A stretch of 64,000 nucleotides of DNA from Rana temporaria (taxonomy: Eukaryota; Chordata; Amphibia; Anura; Ranidae). The notes below the pieces were generated by a model that worked only from the letters and a program-made list of their open reading frames with translations, searched no databases and was not told where the DNA came from. The position numbers were made by a program, and so were the translations under genes. This document shows, piece by piece, positions 43,536-53,680 of the stretch (positions are counted from its first letter, which is position 1; the number at the start of each line of letters is the position of its first letter). The stretch is from NCBI RefSeq assembly GCF_905171775.1, contig NC_053499.1, positions 26,228,526-26,292,525 on the forward strand. Reading direction: 5' to 3'.

Positions 43536-43797
43536 CAGTGGTCTTCAAACTGCGGCCCAGGGTCAGATGTGGCCCATGGCTTCCTTTTCTGTCTTTTGGG
43601 GCACGATCCCTCCCACTGACACCTTCTTCCCATATCAACAATGGGGGAACTAAACCTTCCAATCAAAGCAATGATAGGGCATTGCTTGTGCCCACTGATG
43701 CTGGGGCATTTTCTGCTCCCACTGGGTATAGTCCGGCCCCCTTAAAGTCCAAAAGCCCATAAACTGGCCCTTTGCTTAGAAACTTTGGTGACCCCTG
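43536..43797. mobile_element. Non-autonomous hAT element, CAGTGGTCTTCAAAC ends
   Basis: Ends CAGTGGTCTTCAAACTGCGG and (reverse) CAGGGGTCACCAAAGTTTC are flanked by a perfect 8-bp duplication ACCTAAAG (43528-43535, 43798-43805). CAGTGGTYYTCAAACT is a classic Charlie-type hAT end. It is 262 bp. Confidence 0.92.
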
Positions 43798-43805
43798 ACC
43801 TAAAG

Positions 43806-44179
43806 GATAAAATCACTTCTGATTGCTGCAGATCATTTCATAGACTTGTAAGTTCTGCTCTACTAAGCATTTTTATTCCAGTGGAGAGAGACAAGTGGAG
43901 AAGGAGGGACTGTACTGCTGGTGCTAATCAAGGGAATCAATGAGGACAGGCTTTCTAACCTATCTGAACAGGATGTCCACCAAGGCACCCTGAGTCATGA
44001 GATCACTATCTTGTATATAAAGGGACCTTAGCACAAACCTATTTTTAAAATCCAAGATTTGGCCCAAGAGTTTTAGAATTTATTAGTACAGTTTAATATG
44101 ACAAAGCATTAAGTGAAAAATAACTTTTGGAATTGATCCCTGGCTAGAAGCAAACTGTAGCAAATTCCTCTAGGCTCTA
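43806..44179. other. Intron 10 sequence, nothing recognised
   Basis: A possible splice pair after TTTTTATTCCAG (43881) was tested and rejected as exon 11 because the residue after Asp is not Ser. Otherwise plain sequence. Confidence 0.35.
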
Positions 44180-44735
44180 TCATCCTTCAGTATCGGGACC
44201 CCTGACATCGCCTCTCCCATCAAATCTAGTCCCCTCGCCAGAGGAAGTCACCCCTGGAGAGGGCCCCGGTGCAAGCAACGCATCCGGCCCTGTGTAGTGT
44301 ATCCAAGTAGCCCAAATTGAATAAAATTGGTCATATTTGTTCCTGCACTGCGCCATCCACTTCTCAGCCGCCATAATTTTTTTCACCAAAGCCACCCATT
44401 CAGAACGGGTTGGTACCTGAGGCGTCTTCCAATGAATCGGAATCAGCCGACGGGCCGCGTTGAGCAGTTGAGGCAGTGTGGACTTGCGATACTGACTAAC
44501 CGGAACAGTGGGGAAGTGGAGTAAGGACTCCAACGGGGAATCCGGTAATTCCACGTCCAGGATGAGCTTGATCTGTGCGTGGACATCCTGCCAGAAGGGT
44601 CGCAGCTTGGGGCACTCACACCAGATGTGGAGGAAAGTGCCCCTGTGGCCACAGTCTCTTCAGCACGCATCAGAGAGAGAAGGATAGATCTTAGTGTTTC
44701 AGGGAACTTGATACAAATATCATTGCTCAACTGAT
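44180..44735 (-). mobile_element. L1-like LINE ORF2 C-terminal fragment, minus strand
   Basis: Two overlapping minus-strand frames encode the C-terminal end of an L1-clade ORF2. Present are RGTFLHIWCECPKLRPFWQD (homologous to the HIWWACP segment at 24580), ILDVELPDSPLESLLHFP and LLNAARRLIPIHWKTP. It differs clearly in sequence from the 24199-24799 fragment, so it is a second family or an older copy. An in-frame stop and frame changes show it is dead. Confidence 0.75.
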
Positions 44736-45291
44736 TTAAAAATTACTCATACAGAAATATGGCTGGAATTTCAAGGATGCCATTACTGGTAGCTAAGCAG
44801 CGCTTAGATATGTTCATGTGTCAGGGCATCACATTACCATCTTAGAAGTCATTGTCTGCATTTTGTGGTCACTATCTTAAAAGGTGTCCACAGCCAGAGG
44901 TGCCAAACAGTTTTGCCATGCCTATGAGCCCTACAAGCTCTTACAATGCTGTCACAGCTACAGGATTGCCGATGTTTAGAATTATTATCTGAGAGTAGCA
45001 TAAACTACTTGCCTTGTATCACCTGCATAAGTTTCAGCTTTGCACCCATCTTTGGCTTGCACTGTTTTTCGAATGCCGTATTTATCTCTTTGCATGCCAT
45101 GGTATAGTTATTTTACTTTGCCTAGTGCATGTTCAAGAAGCCATGTTTGCATTTTTGTCTACCTCTTGGCCTGGTGTCAGCAAGTGAATGTGATTGCCTT
45201 GGACTGACGTGTCTTGCTCTTTTTTGCCCTCGGTGATGTGGGCGCTGTCTTCCGATGCATGCTTTTTCTGAATACTTCTTTGCAAGTCCAG
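44736..45291. other. Intron 10, sequence before exon 11
   Basis: No repeat was recognised. The last 40 bases provide the polypyrimidine tract (GCTTTTTCTGAATACTTCTT) for exon 11. Confidence 0.4.
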
Positions 45292-45315
45292 CAGTTTCCT
45301 GCGTTCTGTAAATCG
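45292..45315 (+). CDS. mybpc3: mybpc3 exon 11: third phosphorylation site (KRDS)
   Basis: This is a 24-nt exon after acceptor GCAAGTCCAG, with donor CG|GTAAGA and phase 2 at both ends. With the preceding microexon it reads D-SFLRSVN-R, matching human DSFRTPR, and completes the KKRDS site. It is two codons longer than the human exon (18 nt). Only this candidate between 40846 and 48813 combined the correct phase, a Ser immediately after Asp and good splice sites. Confidence 0.87.
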
Positions 45316-45429
45316 GTAAGACCCACAATATAAAATGGTCTTCCCATAAGACCATAAAATGGTTTGTATGTACGGTTCTACAAATAGAAATACTAGTGTG
45401 TACCTGTGTTATATTATCCAGTTCACTGA

Positions 45430-45780
45430 CACATAAGGAAATAGACATGCAAAAAAACAGGGACACCCACCCTGCAGTTAGCTAAAATCAAAATGAAAAT
45501 AAGAGAGGAAGCACTCACATCGCCACATCCGTAGATTAAGAGGGAACAAAAAAAGGGGGTACTTGAAAAGTAACCCTGGATGGGACTTTAGAGGCATAGT
45601 AAACAATGGAGAAGTAAAGAAAAATATTACCTTTATTAAAAAAGTACATGGTATGAACAGAGCATTCAAAAGTAGATTAGAAATCATAACAAATGATACA
45701 AGGTATACAGTGAGCCCTTGTGTGTCAACGCGTTTCACCGTTAGGCTTCATTCAAGGTTTAAAGATAGCAAAAGAGAGTA
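45430..45780. repeat. Unclassified repeat with CAACGCGTTTCACC
   Basis: CAACGCGTTTCACCGTTAGG with a downstream GGCTTCATTCAAGG and an A-rich stretch (AAAAATATTACCTTTATTAA) resembles a common anuran dispersed repeat. Similar logic (GGGGTTTCGCATGC, CTTCATCAGG) is seen near 19590. Boundaries and class are not established. Confidence 0.35.
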
Positions 45781-46871
45781 AAATCAAAGTGGTACAAATA
45801 AAGTTTCAGTGGAACACATTTTAAACATACTTGGAAGGCATCTATCTTCTGTTTATGAGGTGGTTCTTAACTTTAAACGCTACTCTTGTTAAAACATTGA
45901 AATTGTATATATAATAGCCACACCAATCTGATCTCTGATCTTTTTTCCAGTTGAAAAAGAAGGGAGACAGTGAGCCTTTCCTTCAGGAATGAGGTCCCCT
46001 GTGTCATAAAGAGTCCATTACTTTATATATCCAAAGCAAAGTGACTGATTCTCTTGACAACCCCTACCCATTGATATTTATCCTCCCTGCACTCCTCCAC
46101 CAAACCACTTGTCTTTACACTGAGTCTAATCCCTTTTTAAGCTTAATGTTAGGCTGTGTTGAAACTTATACAAGGTTAATGACTTCCTACTCTTTTGGAC
46201 CTGGCGATTGGCTAGGAACTGTATCTTCTAAGGAAGGGGAGAAAGTTACATTTCCTGGGAACCAGATATTTCCAAGGGCTCAGAAAGATGAGTGGGGTAA
46301 CAGGGGAGCACAAAAGAATACGTATCAGTGGTTGGGGTGGTGATCTGTAAAGAGAACCTGCACCTTTGTCCTAAATGAGCAAAGCGCTTTAAACTGAATT
46401 ATCAAGGGTGACTCTTTTAAAAGAATGACTAAAAGAGAAGAAAAACTGAAATTGGTTGGGTACATTCAGACATATTTTGTAAAAAGACTAGAGCTGGTGT
46501 GGTGAAACTCATGATAACTAGCCACAAAACTCTTATGCCAAAAACCACACAAAAAAACATACTAAAGCATAAATTCCAGCACTTTACAAATATCTAAAAA
46601 CGTTTCAATCATGGGGTCTGCTTACCAGTATAGTATGCTTGGAACCTGGTGCAGTATTTTTTAGTGATGAGCTTTCAGGTCTAAAAACCCTTTAATAGCA
46701 ACACATACGGGTTAGTTAGGATACGATAATGAACATTTACCACCCAACTAGGTTATTGAGATTCAAAATGTCAGTGCACCAAAAATTTGTATTTTCTTTA
46801 AAGTCCAACTGGATTTTCAGCTGAATATTGTGCTTTCCAGGCATGTCAAAACAAAAGCTTTGCAAAGTCCT
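45781..46871. other. Intron 11 sequence, nothing recognised
   Basis: About 1 kb of plain intron. A candidate acceptor TTTTTTCCAG at 45950 is followed by an in-frame stop in the expected phase and was not used. Confidence 0.4.
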
Positions 46872-47205
46872 AAGCCTTGTACACATGTACAGGTTTCCCC
46901 CGGCGGACTTTTTACCGATGGAAAGCCCGAGGGGAAAACCGAAAACCTGCTCGGTAACTTCCGCCCCCCCCCTACACACGACCGGTTTTCCTGACAGGAA
47001 AACTGCCATGAGAGCTTTGGTCGGGAATCCCGGCCGTGTGTATGCTCCATCGCAGTGTTTCCCATAGGAAAACTGGCGGGTTAAAAAGAGAGCTGGTTCT
47101 CTTTTTTTCCCAGCAGTTTTCCTGCATACACACGGCCGGTTTTACCGGCCAAAAGCTCTCATGGCAGTTTTCCAGACGGGAAAACGATCGTGTGTACGTG
47201 GCTTT
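46872..47205. mobile_element. GTACACACG-type MITE, copy 15 (CCGGTTTTCC subfamily)
   Basis: It starts AAGCCTTGTACACATGTACA and ends CGATCGTGTGTACGTGGCTT. The interior consists of AACCGGTTTTCCTG-like blocks, GGAAAACTGGCGGG, AAAGAGAGCTGGTTCTCTTT and GGCCGGTTTTACCGGCC. Strongly self-complementary. Confidence 0.75.
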
Positions 47206-47286
47206 ACAGATAAAGTCTTTTAGAAATGACCCATAGTCTAAGTAAAATGTCTGTACTCTGCCAACATGCAGCAGAGAAAAACTATT

Positions 47287-47445
47287 ATGCCGCATACAGA
47301 CGATCGGAAATTCCGACAACAAAACCGTGTTTTTTTTCACACGGATGTTGGCTCAAACTTGTCTTGCATACACATGGTTGTGTATGCAAATGTTGTCGGA
47401 AATTCCAAACGCCAAGAACGCGGTCATGTACAAGTTGTACAACGC
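47287..47445. mobile_element. GTACACACG-type MITE, copy 16, right half missing
   Basis: It starts ATGCCGCATACAGACGATCG and continues GGAAATTCCGACAAC and AAGAACGCGGTCATGTAC, then stops at a junction with a Tc1 fragment. The missing half and the adjoining transposase end suggest a deletion between two elements. Confidence 0.6.
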
Positions 47446-47790
47446 AAGGTTCATAAAGACATGGATGAGCAAGTTTGGGGTGGAGGAACTTGACTGGCCT
47501 GCAAAGAGTCCTGACCTCAACTTTCGGGATGAATTTGAGCGGAGACTGCAAGCCAAGCTTTCTCGTCCAATGTCAGTGCCTGACCTCACAAAAGTGCTTA
47601 TGGAAGAATGGTCACACATTCCCATAGACACACTCATAAACCTTGTTGACAGCCTTCACAGAAGAGTTGAAGCTGTTATAGCTGCAAAGAGTGGGCCAAC
47701 TCAATATTGAACCCTACGGACTAAGACTGGGATGCCATTAAAATTTATGTGCGTGTAAAGGCAGGTGTCCCAATACTTTTGGCAATAAAG
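47446..47790 (+). pseudogene. Tc1-like transposase C-terminal fragment
   Basis: From about 47448 the frame encodes FIKTWMSKFGVEELDWPAKS then PDLNFRDEFERRLQAKLSRP and a C-terminal HRRVEAVIAAKSGPTQY followed by a stop. This corresponds to the WPAxSPDLNPIE region and tail of Tc1-type transposases, but the catalytic Glu motif is altered (NFRDEF). Downstream TGTCCCAATACTTTTGGCAA is the usual Tc1 3' terminal sequence. The N-terminal two thirds are missing. Confidence 0.75.
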
Positions 47791-48200
47791 TGTATGTCTT
47801 TATTCAGTTTTAAATCTTACAGTTACAAAACATTAACAGAACAATACAGTGGTCATGAGTGACAATTTAAACAAAGAGGGAAAGGGGGAGGCTGTGGGAA
47901 AAGGGAAGAAATAAGGTAAGGAGAAAAGGGGAAAGGGAAGTGCAAAAGGAAAATTGGACTGTACTTGCACATTGAGCTTGTAATTTTTCAATGATAGAGT
48001 CACATCCTTTTAACAAAAGCCACAATAGTTGGATCATCAATAAAGTTTGGGGGTACAGGTGTGGAATGCCATCTAAGTATACTGGAGAAAAAGCTTAGTG
48101 ATTAGCGTCCCATCAAGGCCTTGAAAGAATTAGGTTCCATGTGGACCTACCAGCAGGTCCAAGAGGTGCCATGAGGGCTTTAATATATTTTAATGTATTA
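47791..48200 (-). mobile_element. Possible L1 3' UTR remnant, minus strand
   Basis: The sequence from TCTTTATTCAGTTTTAAATC on, with AACAATACAGTGGTCATGAG and purine-rich GGGAAAGGGGGAGG, looks like the reverse complement of a LINE 3' untranslated region, as at 15390-16200. No coding part is attached. Weak call. Confidence 0.3.
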
Positions 48201-48813
48201 CGTTAATATGTTATTTCTTAACTATATTATAATTTAATATACATACTGCACTTGAAAATAAAAGAAAAGAGAAACCTAGAAGAATAGTTACAGACACGTA
48301 GGTGTTTATAGGATGAGATTTGTAAGAGAACCCTTGATAGAAAGGTTCAAGCCTCTCTATATAAAAAAAGGATTTACTGTTCATGACGATATGAAGGACT
48401 GCGAGATTAAAACCCCCTGTAAACACGCACACATGTTCTGGTTGCGTTTTACTATGTAATGTGTACAGAAGCACAATATCAATTTTTCTCTGAGCACCAG
48501 CCAACACTTGATAGATTAAAACAACCAGTTTCTATTTGTGGGAGGATCTCACTACTATTACTAACCAAATCGCATATCTATTTCTATGGATATAAATTAA
48601 CCTTGGCAGCTGAGAGGCTGGTATATCTGTGTTATTTCATAACTCAAGAACTGTTATTACTTATCCCATTGCAGGGATGCAGCACATTAGGCATTATGTG
48701 AAGACCCTTGAAAGCCGCAATAATAGCCGTGTGCTTTGGGGCCTCCAACCTCAAGCCTGTATTTCAGGCTGGAGGTCAGCAAGGCTGCCTACTAACACTG
48801 TGATTTTTGACAG
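48201..48813. other. Intron 11, sequence before exon 12
   Basis: AT-rich sequence. An open frame runs from 48629 into exon 12, but the part before 48814 has no MYBPC3 similarity and the acceptor TTTTTGACAG separates them. Confidence 0.45.
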
Positions 48814-48980
48814 CAATGAGGCGAAGCAAGAGGCCGTGCCGGACGTTGATGTCTGGGATATCCTTCGTAAGGCCCCACCATCCGAGTACGAGAAGATTGC
48901 CTTCCAGTATGGTATCACTGATCTGCGTGGACTGCTGAAACGTCTCAAGAAGATGAAGAAGGAGGAAAAGAAGAGTGAAG
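48814..48980 (+). CDS. mybpc3: mybpc3 exon 12: M-domain helical bundle
   Basis: The exon is 167 nt (human 164), from acceptor TTTTTGACAG to donor G|GTAAGG (phase 2 in, phase 1 out). It encodes the conserved C-terminal half of the M-domain: DVDVWDILRKAPPSEYEKIA, then FQYGITDLRGLLKRLKKMKK and EEKKSE. In the family this region forms a small three-helix bundle and binds actin and calmodulin. The Lys-rich end is more basic than the human LKGMRRDEKKS. Confidence 0.97.
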
Positions 48981-49227
48981 GTAAGGTGGCAATGAAAGAT
49001 CCCCACTTAGGCTATGTTTGGTTTTTAGAGGCAGGGGAGGTCTAGGCTGGGTAGCATTTAACCTTGAGTCAGTACAAATAATATATGTTGGGCAGGTGGC
49101 CATGGGTGAAAATACTCACCCATTCATACCATAGTTAGAGTACGACCTGCCGTTAACGACAGCTGCCGAGCGTTATAAATCTATCTGCTTTCTGTCCAGA
49201 TCTCTGATCTTCAAGCATCGACTTTTG

Positions 49228-49970
49228 CTGGAGATACACTATACGAAAAATCGGCCAAAACTCTGTCATTTTTCGAGCAGTTAATGGGCACAAAATCGAT
49301 AATCGTTGGGACGTTTTTAAGCTAAAAAAAGGAAGGACAAGTTTGGAAATTTTCTGCCAAACGAACGATAAATTGAAAGGTTAATGTGTTTCCCGTCCGA
49401 ACTGTCTGCACTAGGTATATGTAAAGAAACAAACAAAAAATGTATTCATTTATGTCCACCGATCGATTTATCGGTCGTTACATGATGGCACTATCGTTTG
49501 CGCTCAAGGCCGAATGTTCGTTTTTTCGAAAATGGGTTCTGACGATTTTTCGTATAGTGTATGGCCAGCATTTCTTTGCAGCTCTGAGATTATATTTGAC
49601 TGAATGCAGAGAGCTGCAAATAAATGCTGGCCATACCAATACGAAAAATCAGCCAAACCCATTTTCGAAAAACTAACATTCGGCCGTGAGCGCAAACGAT
49701 AGTGCCATCATGTAATGACCGATAAATCATTCAGTGGACATAAATGAATACATTTTTTGTTAGTATTTTTACATATACCTAGTGCAGACAGTTCGGACGG
49801 GAAACACATTAACCTTTCAATTTTTTGTTCGTTCGGCAGAAAATGTCATCCTTCTGTTAAAAAACATCCCAACGATTATCGATTTTGTGGCAATTAACTG
49901 TCCGAAAAACAAACGAACTGTCTAAATGACCACATTTCTGACAATTTTTTGTATAGTGTATGGCCAGCAT
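49228..49970. repeat. Double-nested fold-back element, about 740 bp
   Basis: The outer arms ACACTATACGAAAAATCGGC, ATCGATAATCGTTGGGACGT and CGAACTGTCTGCACTAGG recur inverted toward the right end. The centre (about 49550-49650) contains its own inverted pair: GTATGGCCAGCATTT / AATGCTGGCCATAC and TTGCAGCTCT / AGAGCTGCAA. The right terminus TATAGTGTATGGCCAGCAT resembles the central arm, so the whole may be two copies of one MITE head to head. Confidence 0.75.
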
Positions 49971-50079
49971 AAGTCAGTGCTGGTAGAGTGCAAACGTGGT
50001 TGTGCTAATTTAAAAGGAAGCTAAATAATACAAAGTATCTGTGATGACGACAAGAGTAGCAGCCATCTTGTTTAGCTCA

Positions 50080-50990
50080 TAACCACTTTACCTCCGGAAG
50101 ATTTACTATATGCCACTGTTACTTTAACTGACAATTGCGCAGTCATGCAATGCTGTAAATAAATGAAATTTATGTAATTTTTTAAACCACAAATAGAGCT
50201 TTCTTTTGGTGGCATTTGATCACCACTGGGTTTTTTGTTTTTTTTTTGTGCTATAAACAAACCAACAATTGAAAAAAAAATAACAATATTTGTTACTTTC
50301 TGCTATAAAACATAGCCAGTAAAAACATAAAAAAAATAGAATTTCTTCATAAATTTAGGCCAATATGTATTCTGCTATATAAGTTGGGTTAGAAAAATCC
50401 CAATAAGCGTATATTGATTGGTTTGCAGAAAAGTTATAGCATCTACAAACCATGGTGTATATACTGGAATTTGTATATATTTTTTTTTATGGTAGTAATG
50501 GCGGTGATCAGTGACATAGCGATTCTACGATATTGCGGTGGAAAATCTGACACTTTGTGGGAACCAGTGACTTCAATACAGTGATCAGTGCTTAAATTAG
50601 CACTGTCACTGACACTGTACTAATGACACTGGCTGGGAAGAACATCTAGGGCGATCAAATGGTTAAATGTGTGCCTAACCAGTATTTTTATGTGTACAGT
50701 GTAGTGATATTACCAAGGGATGTGCTGGATTTTTTTTCTTGCTTTGCAGGGAATAAAATTTAGCACATCCTCGCTGACAGGACGGAGCTCTGCATTGTTT
50801 TCATATGCAGAGCTCCGTCCAGCCTCTCTCCTCGACGATCAGTGGCTTCCGGTGGTCATCCATTGACCGACACCCGCTGATTGGCTTCTCCTGCGACTAA
50901 TCACAGCAGAAGCGGCGCGCAGGCGCGTATATATACGTGATTCTGCACAGAACGGCTGCCCTGTAGTAGCAAGTCTACTGTAGGGCAGCC
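50080..50990 (-). mobile_element. Ranid repeat TTAAGTGGTTAA family, copy 5, minus strand
   Basis: The minus-strand reading gives CTTTCTTTTGGTGG-complement blocks: AACCACTTTACCTCCGG at the start corresponds to the TTAAGTGGTT end. ACAAATAGAGCTTTCTTTTGG, TTGATTGGTTTGCAG and TGGCGGTGATCAGTGA follow in reverse order relative to copy 4. It is more diverged than copies 1-4 and has no nested element. Confidence 0.65.
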
Positions 50991-51089
50991 GTTTAGTGTC
51001 CTTCATTGTTTACCATTAATATCTTACAAAACATTTTACCACATACACAGTACTGTGCAAAGATTTTAGGTGTGAAAAAATGCTGTAAA

Positions 51090-51557
51090 TTAAAGTAGTT
51101 GTAAAGGGAAAAGTTTTTTCACCTTAATGCATTCTATGCATTAAGGTGAAAAAACTTCAGAGTATACCGCCCCCCCCCCCCTCCGTTATACTTACCCGAC
51201 CCCTCGAAAGTCCCGCGCTCGGCCTCGACATCCTCTTCCCTGCTCAGCCTGGCCACTGATTGGCTAGAGCGGATGGATTGAAAGCAGCGCATGTCAAGGG
51301 GCGGGGCCGAATGATACTGCGAGCAGCTATGGCCGCTCGCTGTATCACAGGAGCGTGTCTGAGAGGACTACACACAATGCAAGCTCTCTCGCATGAATGT
51401 GTGTAGTTTTTGCAGGGAGGACCAGAGACAGCCGCCGAGGGACCCCAGAAGACATGGATCGGGGTCACACTGTGCAAAACGAGCTGCACTGTGGAGGTAA
51501 GTATAACATGTTTGTTATTTATAAAAAAAAAAAAATTTTTGTTTACAACCCCTTTAA
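51090..51557. mobile_element. TTAA-flanked element, nested in Tc1 fold-back
   Basis: It is bounded by TTAA at 51090-51093 and 51554-51557. The ends are TTAAAGTAGTTGTAAAGGG and CAACCCCTTTAA. It contains the hairpin AAGTTTTTTCACCTTAATGC/GCATTAAGGTGAAAAAACTT and a right part ending GGTAAGTATAACATGTTTGT, shared with the repeat at 340-356/1052-1070. Confidence 0.75.
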
Positions 51558-51639
51558 GAATGCTTTTAAAAATTTAAGTGTTAATAGTTTATTTTTATCA
51601 ATTAACAAAATAGAAAGTACCGTAAATGAACAGAAGAAA

Positions 51640-51986
51640 AATCCAAATCAAATCAATATTTGGTGTGACCGCCCTTTGCCTTAAAAACAGCATCAATTCT
51701 TCTAGGTACACTCGCACACAGTTTCTGAAGGAACCCGACAGGTAGGTTGTTACAAACATAAGCACAGATTTTCTGTGGATGTTGGCTGCCTCAAATCCTT
51801 CTGTCTCTTCATGTAATCCCAGACAGACTCGATGATGTTGAGATTGGGGCTCTGTGGAGGCCAAATCATCACTTCCAGGACTCCTTGTTTTTCTTTACGT
51901 TGAAGATAGTTCTTAATGACATTGGTTGTAGGTTTGGGGTCATTGTCCTTTTGCAAAATAAATTTGGGACCAATCACAGACCTCAA
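51640..51986 (-). pseudogene. Tc1-like transposase C-terminus, minus-strand arm
   Basis: The minus strand encodes GPKFILQKDNDPKPTTNVIK, then NYLQRKEKQGVLEVMIWPPQ and SPNLNIIESVWDYMKRQKDL. This is the second Asp (KDNDPK) and the Glu (NIIES) of the DDE catalytic centre. I count 38 residues between them, a DD38E spacing as in the family called Intruder. It is broken after TENLCL by a frameshift. The N-terminal half is absent. Confidence 0.8.
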
Positions 51987-52039
51987 TGATGGTATGGCAT
52001 TTTGGGAAATGTATCTGCTGGTATTTCTCAGCAGTTCTC

Positions 52040-52345
52040 AGCCAAAGTCGTTAAGAATTATCTTCAGCGTAAAGAAGAACAAGGAGTCCTGGAAGTGATG
52101 GTTTGACCCCCACAGAGCCCCGATCTCAACATCATTGAGTCTGTCTGCGGATACATGAAGAGACTGAAGGATTTGAGGCAGCCGACATCCACAGAAGATC
52201 TGGTTAGTTCTCCAAGATGTCTGGAACAACCTACCCGCCGAGTGCCTTCAAAAACTGTACCTAGAAGAATTGATGCTGTTTTGAAGGGAAAGGGCGGTCA
52301 CAGCAAATATTGTTTTGATTTAGATTTTTCTTCTGTTCACTCACT
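52040..52345 (+). pseudogene. Tc1-like transposase C-terminus, plus-strand arm
   Basis: This is the same protein region as the minus-strand arm. It reads NYLQRKEEQGVLEVMV, then a stop (TGA at about 52105) in the WPPQSP region, then NIIESVCGYMKRLKDLRQPT and a tail PRRIDAVLKGKGGHSKY that the other arm has lost. The two arms are thus damaged at different places. Confidence 0.8.
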
Positions 52346-52359
52346 CTGCATTTTGTAAA

Positions 52360-52392
52360 AAATATATATAAATATATATATATATATTTTTG
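52360..52392. repeat. (TA)n-rich simple repeat
   Basis: An AATATATATA tract inside the right flank of the Tc1 fold-back. Confidence 0.8.
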
Positions 52393-52565
52393 AAAGCATT
52401 ACTGTACAGCATTTCTTTACACCTGCCTAAAACTTCTGCAGAGTACTGTATGTAAAATAAACTAGGCTCTCTAAGACAACACCTATATTTACCATGGTCC
52501 CCAATTACTATGAACACTTTACCCTGAGGAAACTATCCCTACCATGAGAGAAGCAGTTGGCTGTA

Positions 52566-53012
52566 CAGTGGAACCTCGGATTACGAGCATAATCCATTCC
52601 AGGAGAATGCTCGTAATCCAAATACTCGCATATCAAAGCGAGTTTCCACATTGAAGTCAATGGAAACTAAAATAATTTGTTCCGCATTGACTTCAATGGC
52701 ATGCAATACCGCATGCGGCCAGAGGTGGAGGGGCACTGCAGAGCCTTGGAAACGGCCGGAAAGGCCCATGGACACCTCGGCTGACCTCGGCAAACTTTGG
52801 AAAGTTTCCGTTCCCGAGGTTTGCCAAGGTCAGCCAAGCTGTCCTCCGGCCTTTCGGTGCATTGCCGAAAGACGCCGCTCAGCTCCGACGCCCCCAAATC
52901 ATGCTCATTTTGCGAGACAACACTCGCAAACCAAGTTATTATTTTTTAAAATACGGTGCTCGTATTGCGAAACTCTCATTAACCACGTTACTCACAATCC
53001 AAGGTTCCACTG
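52566..53012. mobile_element. Mariner/pogo-type MITE, CAGTGGAACCTCGGATTACG ends
   Basis: Ends CAGTGGAACCTCGGATTACG and (reverse) CAGTGGAACCTTGGATTGTG are flanked by TA on both sides (52564-52565, 53013-53014). CAGTGGAACCTYGG ends with a TA duplication are typical of Tigger/pogo-like non-autonomous elements. Subterminal TGCTCGTAATCC / GCTCGTATTGCG blocks are present. It is 447 bp. Confidence 0.85.
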
Positions 53013-53014
53013 TA

Positions 53015-53547
53015 TTTGCTTCTCAGGTCAAAGTTCCCCGTCCTCACCACTATTGAAGTCTTTGTGTGTCATTTTCTGTTGACATCTGCGATTTCCTGTT
53101 GACATCAGATTATACCCAAAGGCTCTAGCACCATGTGCAATAATAGGAAGTGATAGCCGGATGGACTTCAAAAGTCTGGATAATCACCTCAAGGCAGCCA
53201 AGGAAAGTATAGTTTTACACGTAACCTGGCATCATCTTCCATCGCCATGTTAGAATTGGTGTTTTTTTAAGGGCTCCAGGAAATGAATGCACATTACCAA
53301 TTCCTGCATGTAAAAGAAGCCAATGTGTTGGAGAATGTTGATCGTGTTGGAACTTTAGAGCCTCGAAGACTAAAGTCTTTCAGTTTCTGGTTTAGATATC
53401 AAATAGTAGGGTTTGTACAAGTTCATCTTGCGAAGCAAAAAAATAAAATTTCTGTCATCTGCACCATGGCTGAGGTTGTATAAGGGGTCATGGCACAGAC
53501 ATTTTACTTTTTGTTGGCTGACCAAAGCTGTCTCATTGGTCTACTAG
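53015..53547. other. Intron 12, sequence before exon 13
   Basis: Plain intron. A non-canonical exon would be required to explain its small ORFs. Confidence 0.4.
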
Positions 53548-53680
53548 CTTTCCTGAAGAAACTGGATCCAGCCTACCAAGTCGATAAGGGATCAAAGATG
53601 AAGCTCGTTGTGGAAGTGGCCAATCCTGATGCAGAAGTGAAATGGCTGAAGAATGGCCAAGAGATTCGTGTCAGTGGAAG
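53548..53680 (+). CDS. mybpc3: mybpc3 exon 13: Ig domain C2, N-terminal half
   Basis: The exon is 133 nt, as in human, from acceptor GGTCTACTAG to donor AG|GTGAGT (phase 1 in, phase 2 out). It encodes AFLKKLDPAYQVDKGSKMKL, then VEVANPDAEVKWLKNGQEIR with the Ig core Trp. C2 follows the M-domain and in the family contacts myosin S2. Confidence 0.97.

Larger units (their letters stand above)
51050..52447. mobile_element. Fold-back Tc1-like element made of two transposase 3' ends, with nested insertion
   Basis: Outer ends CAGTACTGTGCAAAGATTTT at the left and, inverted, CAGTACTCTGCAGAAGTTTT at the right match. The left arm (about 51600-51986) encodes a transposase C-terminus on the minus strand, and the right arm (about 52040-52345) encodes the same region on the plus strand, so the arms are head to head. 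A TTAA-flanked element (51090-51557) is inserted near the left end. No full transposase is present. Confidence 0.85.
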
